Origin: Thermoanaerobaculia bacterium
GTDB lineage: Bacteria; Acidobacteriota; Thermoanaerobaculia; UBA5066
NCBI GenBank assembly: GCA_022071945.1
Contig: JAJVIN010000005.1
Coordinates: 1 to 64,000 of the forward strand
Reading direction: 5' to 3'
DNA length: 64,000 nt
The notes beneath the pieces were generated by a model, which was not told the DNA's origin, made no database searches, and saw nothing but the letters and a program-made list of their open reading frames with translations. The translations under genes and the position numbers were made by a program. This document shows positions 24,666-31,546 of this stretch, piece after piece. The first letter of the stretch is position 1. Every line of letters begins with the position of its first letter.

Positions 24666-25994
24666 TTACAGCCTGAGGTGCTTGAAGGCCCTGGCCTTCT
24701 CGCCGCTGTAGGTCGCGACGATCTGGCCGTGGCCGTAGAGCTTGTACTTGTAGGTCACGAGCCCATCAAGCCCAACCGGACCGCGCGCGTGGATCTTGCT
24801 CGTCGAGATCCCGACTTCCGCCCCCAGGCCGTAGCGGTAGCCGTCCGCGAAGCGCGTGGAGGCATTGTGGTAGACGCCCGCGGAGTCCACCTCGTCCAGG
24901 AACCGCCGGGCCGAGTCGCGATCCTCGGTGACGATCGTGTCGGTGTGCCCAGACCCGTACGTGTTGATGTGGTCGATCGCCTCGTCGAGGCTCTCGACGA
25001 TCTTCACCGAAACGACGGGACCGCTGTACTCGGTCTTCCAGTCCTCCTCGGACGCCTCCTTCAAGGGAAACCCGGCCGCCATCTCGCGAGCTTCTTCGCA
25101 GGCTCGGACTTCGACGTCCCGTTTCAGCAGCTCTCCGAGAAGGGGCCGCAGGACGTCCGGGGCCGCGGCGTGATGCACGAGGATCGTCTCGGCCGCGTTG
25201 CAGGCGGCCGGGTACTGGAGCTTGGCATCGAGGCAGATCGAGACCGCCATCTCGGGACTGGCGGAGGCGTCGACGTAGACGTGGCAGATCCCCTCTGCAT
25301 GTCCGAGCACCGGGATCCGTGTGTGGTTCTGGATGTACCTCACGAGCTCGTTCGACCCGCGCGGGATGACGAGATCGATGATGCCGTCCATTTCGAGCAG
25401 CGCGTCGACCTCCGCGCGAGCCGTCACCGAGGAGATGACCTCCGCCGGAATCGCGGGGGTGTCCGCGAGCGCGCGATGGAGAGACCGGATGATCTCGGAA
25501 GTGGTCCTGGCGGCTTCCCGGCCGCCCTTGAGGATGACGGCGTTCCCTGACTTCAGGGCCAGGGCGCTGATCTGGGTCACGGCATCGGGCCGGGACTCGA
25601 AGATGATGGCGAGAAGGCCGAGCGGACACGTGACTCGATCCAGCTCCAGACCGTCGTCGAGAAGCGTCTTCTCGACGATGCGGTTCGCCGGATCGGGAAG
25701 AGCGGCGACCGCGCGCACTCCTTCCGCCATCGCCTCGAGCTTGGCCTCGTCGAGCTTCAGCCGGTCGAGAAGAGAACGAGAGAGGCGGCCGGCTTGCATC
25801 TCCACGGTGGCGTCGGAGACGTCCTGGCGGTTGGCCGCGAGGATGACCTCCTGATCGGCGAGTATCCGGTCCGCGATGCGCAGGAGGGCCTCGTTTTTTG
25901 CTGCCGTCCCGAGGGCCGAGAGGCGCCGCTGCGCCTTCTTCGCGGAGAGGGCGATGACACGGATATCCGGGGAATCCGGTGCCTTCGTTGTCAT
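24666..25994 (-). CDS. proA: Gamma-glutamyl phosphate reductase
   Basis: ProA reduces gamma-glutamyl phosphate to glutamate-5-semialdehyde in proline synthesis. The 442-residue protein belongs to the aldehyde dehydrogenase superfamily. It has CPLGLLAIIFESRPDAVTQI, GNAVILKGGREA, the catalytic cysteine in YPAACNAAETILVH, and the C-terminal LGAEVGISTSKIHARGPVGL block that defines ProA. The N-terminus is about 15 residues longer than usual. Its ATG overlaps the proB stop by 4 nt (ATGA), so the pair is translationally coupled. Confidence 0.96.
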   Translation of the reverse strand: MTTKAPDSPDIRVIALSAKKAQRRLSALGTAAKNEALLRIADRILADQEVILAANRQDVSDATVEMQAGRLSRSLLDRLKLDEAKLEAMAEGVRAVAALPDPANRIVEKTLLDDGLELDRVTCPLGLLAIIFESRPDAVTQISALALKSGNAVILKGGREAARTTSEIIRSLHRALADTPAIPAEVISSVTARAEVDALLEMDGIIDLVIPRGSNELVRYIQNHTRIPVLGHAEGICHVYVDASASPEMAVSICLDAKLQYPAACNAAETILVHHAAAPDVLRPLLGELLKRDVEVRACEEAREMAAGFPLKEASEEDWKTEYSGPVVSVKIVESLDEAIDHINTYGSGHTDTIVTEDRDSARRFLDEVDSAGVYHNASTRFADGYRYGLGAEVGISTSKIHARGPVGLDGLVTYKYKLYGHGQIVATYSGEKARAFKHLRL

Positions 25995-27169
25995 GACGTG
26001 GCCTCCTCGGGGTCGAGGACGACGATTTCGTTACGAGTCACGAGGGCGTCGAGGTTCTTCTTCCCGAGCACGGCCTTCACCTCGTCCGACTGCATTCCGA
26101 GGACCTTCCGTGTCTCGCCGCTCCCGTAGTTGACCTGACCTCGGGCGAAAAGCCGTCCCCAGCGATCCCGGATCTCGACGACGTCTCCGCGCCCCCACTC
26201 TCCCGAGATCTCGGTGATGCCCGCGGGCAACAGGGAGGCCTTTCGCTCGATGATCGCCTGCCGGGCCCCATCGTTGACCGTCACGACGCCCGAGACGGTG
26301 GCCGCGTAGGCAATCCAGCGGCGCTTGCCATCCAGGGAACGGAGAGGCAGGAACACCGTCCCGACCTCCTCTCCCGAGAGGACCCGATCGAGCACTCCGG
26401 CCTCGCGCCCGCTGGCGATGACGGTGATCGCTCCGGAGCGGGTCGCGATCCCGGCGGCCTCGAGCTTGGTCTTCATCCCGCCCCGCCCGCGGCTGCTCCC
26501 GCCCTCGGCGTAGGCCAGGACATCGGGGGTCACCTTCTCGACGACGGAGAGGCGCCGGGCGTCGTGCATCTTCGACGGGTTTGCCGTGTAGAGACCGTCG
26601 ACGTCCGTGAGCAGAACGAGGAGGTCCGCCTCCATCTTGCTGGCAACGAGCGCCGAGAGCTTGTCGTTGTCCCCGAAGACCCGGGGGGACCCTTCGGGGT
26701 TCTCGAGCTCCACGGTCGACACGACGTCGTTCTCGTTGAGGATGGGCACCGCCTTCAGTTCCAGGAGCCGGTTGAGCGTGGCGCGCAGGTTGAGGTACCG
26801 GGTCCGGCTGGAAAAGTCCTCTTCGACGAGCAAGACCTGCGCGGCGACGAGACCCATCCGTCCAAAGGCCTCCTGGTAGACGGCCATGAGCCGGCCCTGG
26901 CCGGCGGCGGCGCAGGCCTGCTTGGTCACCAGTTCCTTCGATTTGGCCGGCAGTCCGAGGGCCTGACGGCCGAGGCCGACGGCCCCCGATGAGACGAGGA
27001 GGACCTCGCGGCCTTCCTTGACATTGCCGGCCACGGATTCGATCAGGCCGTACAGACGTCCGAGCGCGAGGGCTCCATCCTCGCGCATGACGACGTTGGT
27101 GCCGACCTTGACGACGACCCGCCGGGCCGAGTGGATCCGGTCCCTGACGGCTTCAGGTAAGAGCTGCAC
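25991..27169 (-). CDS. proB: Glutamate 5-kinase with C-terminal PUA domain
   Basis: ProB phosphorylates glutamate at the gamma-carboxyl in the first step of proline synthesis. The 392-residue protein has VVVKVGTNVVM, LVSSGAVGLGRQ, the kinase core with VPILNENDVVST, FGDNDKLSALVA, LLTDVDGLYTANP and GGMKTKLEAA. A C-terminal PUA domain (about 295-390) follows, as in the long-form enzyme, where it modulates proline feedback. The start is GTG at 27169. A TAAGAT element ends 6 nt upstream with no ribosome site between, so the transcript is probably leaderless. Confidence 0.95.
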   Translation of the reverse strand: MQLLPEAVRDRIHSARRVVVKVGTNVVMREDGALALGRLYGLIESVAGNVKEGREVLLVSSGAVGLGRQALGLPAKSKELVTKQACAAAGQGRLMAVYQEAFGRMGLVAAQVLLVEEDFSSRTRYLNLRATLNRLLELKAVPILNENDVVSTVELENPEGSPRVFGDNDKLSALVASKMEADLLVLLTDVDGLYTANPSKMHDARRLSVVEKVTPDVLAYAEGGSSRGRGGMKTKLEAAGIATRSGAITVIASGREAGVLDRVLSGEEVGTVFLPLRSLDGKRRWIAYAATVSGVVTVNDGARQAIIERKASLLPAGITEISGEWGRGDVVEIRDRWGRLFARGQVNYGSGETRKVLGMQSDEVKAVLGKKNLDALVTRNEIVVLDPEEATS

Positions 27170-27175
27170 CCCGCG

Positions 27176-27181
27176 ATCTTA
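27176..27181 (-). promoter_or_regulatory. Candidate -10 element of proBA (TAAGAT)
   Basis: On the minus strand TAAGAT ends 6 nt before the GTG of proB. No recognisable -35 or Shine-Dalgarno sequence is seen. It matches the recurrent TAnnnT-to-start arrangement of this window. Confidence 0.35.
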
Positions 27182-27232
27182 CCGGTCTCCCCTTCTTTCG
27201 CGCGGGTTCGAGACCGGTCTCGGACCGCGCTT

Positions 27233-28504
27233 TCAGCGAGTGATCTTGGCGATCCTCGTCGCCATGAAGGCAGCGGACCCCCGCTGACCCGTCACCTGGA
27301 CGCGATCTCCGACAGCCGGAGAGCCGACGATTTCCGTCCGGCGGGACACCATCACCCTCACGCTGTCGACCATCCAAACCGACGATTCGATCGACTTGAC
27401 CGTCCCCTCGAACGAGACTTCCACCGTGGGGGGCCCCTGCTCGAGCTTCGTGATCGAGGTGGCGATCAAGGCTCCGGAGGCCACATTCCCCTCGACGTCG
27501 ACCCAGTCCCCGACCCTCGGGTTGCCCGTGATCCTCGTCTCGCGGGTCACCTTCACCTCTTGCTCGAGGGCCTCGAACGGCCGGACCTTCCAGAGCGTGT
27601 CGGTGATCGAAGTGACGACACCCCGGAATCGGAGAGTGACGGGAACGTCCGAGAGCTTGATGATCGTGACGGCAACCAGGTTCCCGGCCGAGTCACGCTG
27701 CGCAATGACGTTGACGCGGTCCCCGGCCCTGGGTTCGCCGGCGATTCGCGTCTGCGCCGTCACCAGGACCGTGACCTCGCGCCCCTCGGCCGTCCTGATG
27801 ACCCATGACGTCGTCCCGATCGACACGACCGAGCCGATGACGGTTTCGGTCGGCTGCGGAGCCTCCATCATCTTCATGACGCGAAGGGCATACAGGGACT
27901 GGTCCTTGGGAGTCGCCGTGACCGTGACTTCGTCCTTGACCTTGATGTCCGAGAGGCCCTTGACACCCGTCCCCTCGCGGGGTCCTCCGAAGGCGGTCTT
28001 GGCGTCCACCGAGATCTTCCAACCCAGAACGGTCAGCGAGTTGCCGGCCACGTCGACGGCCTCGACACCCCCGCGCACAGTGGCAACGGCAGAGTCCTGC
28101 ATGACGAAGACAGTCTCCGCCTTGACCATGCCCCCTGACTGCGTCGCAGGGTCTTTCAAGAGCGCCATGACGCGCTGGCCGACGCGAACCTCGGCGAGGG
28201 CCGCCCCGCCCTCGGCGGCGACGATGCGGGCCCCGTTGATGTCGAACGAGATCAGCCCGTTCAGGAGGGAGACGATCGGCCCGCCCCCGGCAAAGGGGAT
28301 GTTCACGCCCGTGATGGTCCCCTCGACCATCGACACGTTCCTCATGATGTCCGGAATTCCGGGGCTCGTCCCGGATCCACCCCCGGCGCGGCTGACCGGA
28401 GCGCCTTCCTGGACTCCACCCTGCTGCGACAGCGCCGGAAGGGCCAGAGCCGCTGCGATGGCGGCCGCGGCCACGAAGATCTCAACCCACTGTTTCCGAG
28501 TCAT
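27233..28504 (-). CDS. Exported DUF5666-repeat protein
   Basis: This is a 423-residue secreted protein. Residues 1-27 form a signal peptide (IFVAAAAIAAALALPALSQQ). The rest consists of about five to six beta-strand-rich repeats of 60-70 residues, each shaped like G.V.SI....W.V....V.V...T.I.G.P.VGDRV.V.G. This is the OB-fold-like DUF5666 pattern: for example SVVSIGTTSWVIRTAEGREV, GVVTSITDTLWKVRPFEAL and GTVKSIESSVWMVDSVRV. No enzymatic residues are evident. Function is unknown; a periplasmic binding or structural role is a guess. Two near-identical 16-bp repeats lie about 100-140 nt upstream. Confidence 0.82.
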   Translation of the reverse strand: MTRKQWVEIFVAAAAIAAALALPALSQQGGVQEGAPVSRAGGGSGTSPGIPDIMRNVSMVEGTITGVNIPFAGGGPIVSLLNGLISFDINGARIVAAEGGAALAEVRVGQRVMALLKDPATQSGGMVKAETVFVMQDSAVATVRGGVEAVDVAGNSLTVLGWKISVDAKTAFGGPREGTGVKGLSDIKVKDEVTVTATPKDQSLYALRVMKMMEAPQPTETVIGSVVSIGTTSWVIRTAEGREVTVLVTAQTRIAGEPRAGDRVNVIAQRDSAGNLVAVTIIKLSDVPVTLRFRGVVTSITDTLWKVRPFEALEQEVKVTRETRITGNPRVGDWVDVEGNVASGALIATSITKLEQGPPTVEVSFEGTVKSIESSVWMVDSVRVMVSRRTEIVGSPAVGDRVQVTGQRGSAAFMATRIAKITR

Positions 28505-28605
28505 TTTCGACCTCCGACCATCCTGGAAAGTGCCGGTTTTTCGGCCAAGGGCTCCGGGAGCGGGCTCTCACCGAAGGTTTTCTTCCCTGGAAGTGCGTCC
28601 ACACG

Positions 28606-28646
28606 GGAGTTTCTTTCGCGAAGCCGGTCCGGAGTTTCTTCCGCGA
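28606..28646 (-). repeat. Tandem 16-bp direct repeats upstream of the DUF5666 gene
   Basis: GGAGTTTCTTTCGCGA (28606-28621) and GGAGTTTCTTCCGCGA (28631-28646) differ at one base and are spaced 25 bp start to start. They lie between the 3' end of the V4R-like gene and the leftward DUF5666 gene, 102-142 nt before its start. The position suits a tandem operator or activator site. Confidence 0.45.
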
Positions 28647-28664
28647 GGAGAAGGGCGGCGGCCG

Positions 28665-29243
28665 CTACCACGAGATATCGAAGCTACAGGAGTCGTCGCC
28701 GAAGCAGTGGCATGCCGCCTCCTGGATCCGGATGGGTCCGGGGGCGTGCATGAGGCGCAGGGCCTCTTCGTAGTAACCCATCCCGGCCAGACAGAAGACC
28801 CTCGAGTAGGCGGTGTACCCGTCGATTCGGATGCGTCCCGACCGCTCGGACTTCCGCTCGTAGGTCGAGCGGCCAAAATTCTGGAACTGATGGTGCAGGA
28901 CCGTCATCCGTTCGAAGAACCGGTGGGGCTCGACCGAGACGAACGCCTTGTAGACGCCGCCGAGGTTGAGGGCGGCCGAATAGCGGCCGAGGTCCCGGTA
29001 GACATCTTCCTCGGGGCGCCCTGAAGCCGTGGCAATGGCCCGGTCGATCTCCACGACGAGACCGAAAGTCACCCAGTCCGTTGCCAGGACGGTCTGGCCC
29101 AGTAGGTGGGCTGCCGCCGGAGAAAGGTGCTCAACCAGGGAGTTCGTCGATAGCCCGGCATGGTTCGAGGCCCAGTTCAGATGCGCCCGCAGCATCGTTC
29201 CCTTGACCTTGGCCGTATCCTCGAAACGCTCTGTGACCGTCAT
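28665..29243 (-). CDS. V4R-like / DUF2378-type small-molecule-binding protein
   Basis: The protein has 192 residues from the ATG at 29243, preceded by GGGGAACGA; a GTG at 29261 would add six. It is a soluble alpha/beta protein. The C-terminus has ACHCFGDDSCSFDISW, which resembles the Cys-x-Gly-Asp-x-x-Cys-x-Phe ending of V4R (4-vinyl reductase) domains. Such domains sit on the heme-NO-binding-like fold and bind small hydrophobic ligands or metals. The middle part (LGRYSAALNLGGVYKAF, FFERMTVLHHQFQNFG) recalls the DUF2378 proteins of myxobacteria. It is the last gene after murG-mraY-MFS on this strand. Assignment is by pattern only. Confidence 0.55.
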   Translation of the reverse strand: MTVTERFEDTAKVKGTMLRAHLNWASNHAGLSTNSLVEHLSPAAAHLLGQTVLATDWVTFGLVVEIDRAIATASGRPEEDVYRDLGRYSAALNLGGVYKAFVSVEPHRFFERMTVLHHQFQNFGRSTYERKSERSGRIRIDGYTAYSRVFCLAGMGYYEEALRLMHAPGPIRIQEAACHCFGDDSCSFDISW

Positions 29244-29264
29244 TCGTTCCCCGTACCTCACAGT

Positions 29265-30437
29265 TTATTCCGGCCCGCCGCCGCCGGAGGCCCCGGCCGC
29301 GGGGAGAAGGGGTGACGTGAGAAGAAAGATGGGGACGGCCAGAACGGCCAGACCCGCGCCGCAGAGAAACGCCGCCCGAAAACCGTGATGCTCGACGAGG
29401 AACCCCGTCACGAGCGATCCGAGCGCGATTCCCGAGTCGAAGGCCCACAGGAGCGAACCGAAGGTTGCCGCCCGGCGCTCGGGTGGTGTGCGCCCCAGAA
29501 GGAAGGCGGCAAATCCCGGATACGCCCCCCCGAATCCGGCCCCCATGACGAGGGCGCCCAGAACCAGAAGGAATTGCGTCTTTGCAAGCGCGAGACAGAG
29601 GAGGGCGGGCGGGATCAGCAAGAGGCACGGCAAGAGCAGCGCTCTCGGTCCGATCCTGTCCCCCGTCCGCGCCAGCAGAAGCCGGAAGACCAGGACGGCG
29701 CTCGCGAACACCGTGAAGAAGAGCGTCGAGGGCACGATCTTCCGCTCGATCGACATCAGGGCCACGTAGCTCATGATCCCGCCATACCCAAAGGAGACGG
29801 GAAGGAAGGCGAGGGACACCGCCATCACCCTCCACGGGAGAACCTGCCCGAGCCCGGAGACCCGAGGTGCCCTGGCGCCGGGATCCCGTTCGAGCCGAGA
29901 GGCCAGGAGGGCCATGGATGCGGACAGCGCCGCCATCCCGAGACAGACCTCGAACCAGCCGGCACGGTGAAAGATCCATAGGCCCACGGCTGGCGCGACA
30001 GAGGCCGCGATCGTGGACGCCATTCCCCAGTACGCGATGCCCTCCGTCCGGCGACTGGCCGGGATGACGTCCGAGATCAGGGCGCCGCTGGAAGCGAGAA
30101 GGCCGGACCAGAAGACGCCATGCACGGCGGCCACCGCGAGCAGGAGAGGCAACTGCCGGACGACCCCGTACAGCAAGGAGAACACGATGAAAAACACGGA
30201 ACCCGCGACGAGCACCCGGCGGCGGCCCAGGGCATCGGCAAGGGAACCCGTCACCGGCGCCGAGAAGGCGCAGGCCATCGTGTAGAAAGAGAGGAAGAGG
30301 CCCGCCTCGGCCTTCGACCGGCCGAGCTCGAGGATCCGAAACGGAATGACGGGGAAGAGCTGGAAGGCGGAGAAGAAGGTGATGAATCCGAAGACCCACA
30401 GCCTTCCGAACTGGCCGGTGAAGAGCCGCGCCCCCAT
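29265..30437 (-). CDS. Major facilitator superfamily permease
   Basis: This 390-residue protein has about twelve hydrophobic segments. The inter-helix motif A is visible as GSLADALGRRRVLVAG, and a weaker second copy as RTGDRIGPRALLL. The N-terminus (RLWVFGFITFFSAFQLFPVIPFRIL) begins in the first membrane helix, which fixes the start at 30437 even though the frame is open upstream through mraY. The gene starts 2 nt after the mraY stop and 21 nt before the V4R-like gene, so it belongs to the murG-mraY transcription unit. The substrate is unknown. Confidence 0.9.
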   Translation of the reverse strand: MGARLFTGQFGRLWVFGFITFFSAFQLFPVIPFRILELGRSKAEAGLFLSFYTMACAFSAPVTGSLADALGRRRVLVAGSVFFIVFSLLYGVVRQLPLLLAVAAVHGVFWSGLLASSGALISDVIPASRRTEGIAYWGMASTIAASVAPAVGLWIFHRAGWFEVCLGMAALSASMALLASRLERDPGARAPRVSGLGQVLPWRVMAVSLAFLPVSFGYGGIMSYVALMSIERKIVPSTLFFTVFASAVLVFRLLLARTGDRIGPRALLLPCLLLIPPALLCLALAKTQFLLVLGALVMGAGFGGAYPGFAAFLLGRTPPERRAATFGSLLWAFDSGIALGSLVTGFLVEHHGFRAAFLCGAGLAVLAVPIFLLTSPLLPAAGASGGGGPE

Positions 30438-30439
30438 CC

Positions 30440-31546
30440 TCAGCGCAGCTTCAAGGTCGCGAGCGCCCCGAGGGCCAGAAGCCCGGAAATGATCCAGAGC
30501 CGCACCACGACCTTCGTCTCGGCCAGCCCCAGATGCTGCATCCGGTGATGGAGGGGAGCGCGGTGGAAGATTCGCCGGCCCAGCCACTTCACCCCGATCT
30601 TGTCCTGGATTTGCGAGGAGAGGGCTTCCGCCACGAAGAGCCCCCCCAGGATGAGGAACAGCGCCTCCTGCTTCAGGAGCACGCACCCGACGGCCATGCT
30701 TCCGCCAATCGCCAGGGCCCCCGTATCCCCCATGAAGATCTGGGCCGGGTAGGCGTTGAACCAGAGGAATCCGATCCCCGCGCCCGCGAAGGCCGAGCAG
30801 AACACCGCGAGCTCGCCGGCTCCCGAGAGGAACGGGTAGAAGAGGTAGCGTGCCCAGATCGCGTTCCCCAAAAGGTACGCGAACACCCCCAGGACGAGAA
30901 GAACGAAGACCGAGGGGACGATCGCGAGACCATCCATCCCATCGGTGATGTTCACGGAGTTGCTGACGAGGAGCACGAACAGGAGAACGAACGGGATGAA
31001 GAGCCAGGGGCTGTCGACGAGGGCGGTCTTCACGAACGGGACGTAGATCCGAAACCTCTCCGCGAGCGGGAGAGGGGAAAGGGGGCTCGCGAGGATTCCC
31101 ACGAAGAGGACCGCGAAGGCGGTCTGGAGGAAGAGCTTTCCCGCCTCGCTGAGTCCCTTGTCTCCCGACCGGGCGCGCATCTTGGCGCGATCGTCGAGAA
31201 AGCCGATCCAGGCGAACCAGAGCATTCCCGCGAGCATCAGCAGGAGATAGAGGCTCGACAGGTTGCACCAGATGAGGCACGACGCCAGGACGGCCGGGAT
31301 GACGACCGCGCCGCCCATGATGGGGGTTCCCGCCTTGTCGAGGGCCGACGCGATGCCGGTTTGCCGGAGCTGATCGACGAACTGGCGGCGCTGCAGGTAC
31401 CAGATGACGCGCGGCGTGACCCACAGCACGAGGAGCGTGGCCGTGAGGGCCGCCGCGATCGAGCGGGCCGAGAGGTACTCCACGAGCCTCAGGAACGAGA
31501 GCGCCGGGATGTCGGGATGGAGGAGCTTCCCGAGAGCGTAGATCAT
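30440..31546 (-). CDS. mraY: Phospho-N-acetylmuramoyl-pentapeptide transferase, divergent HHH motif
   Basis: MraY transfers phospho-MurNAc-pentapeptide to undecaprenyl phosphate, making lipid I on the cytoplasmic membrane face. The 368-residue protein has about ten membrane helices. It has DKAGTPIMGGAVV, the Asp pair in IGFLDDRAKMRAR, NSVNITDGMDGLAI and the catalytic-Asp segment IFMGDTGALAIGG. It ends ALATLKLR much as E. coli MraY does. The usual P-HHH-(F/Y)-E motif reads PLHHRMQHLG, so the third His is Arg. Its ATG overlaps the murG stop by 4 nt. This order (murG before mraY, with no murD or ftsW) differs from the usual dcw cluster. Confidence 0.93.
   Translation of the reverse strand: MIYALGKLLHPDIPALSFLRLVEYLSARSIAAALTATLLVLWVTPRVIWYLQRRQFVDQLRQTGIASALDKAGTPIMGGAVVIPAVLASCLIWCNLSSLYLLLMLAGMLWFAWIGFLDDRAKMRARSGDKGLSEAGKLFLQTAFAVLFVGILASPLSPLPLAERFRIYVPFVKTALVDSPWLFIPFVLLFVLLVSNSVNITDGMDGLAIVPSVFVLLVLGVFAYLLGNAIWARYLFYPFLSGAGELAVFCSAFAGAGIGFLWFNAYPAQIFMGDTGALAIGGSMAVGCVLLKQEALFLILGGLFVAEALSSQIQDKIGVKWLGRRIFHRAPLHHRMQHLGLAETKVVVRLWIISGLLALGALATLKLR

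Noticed and set aside
29265-31424. Apparent 719-codon protein joining mraY-overlapping sequence to the MFS permease
   Set aside because: The first 330 codons are an out-of-frame reading of mraY. The permease begins at its first membrane helix at 30437.
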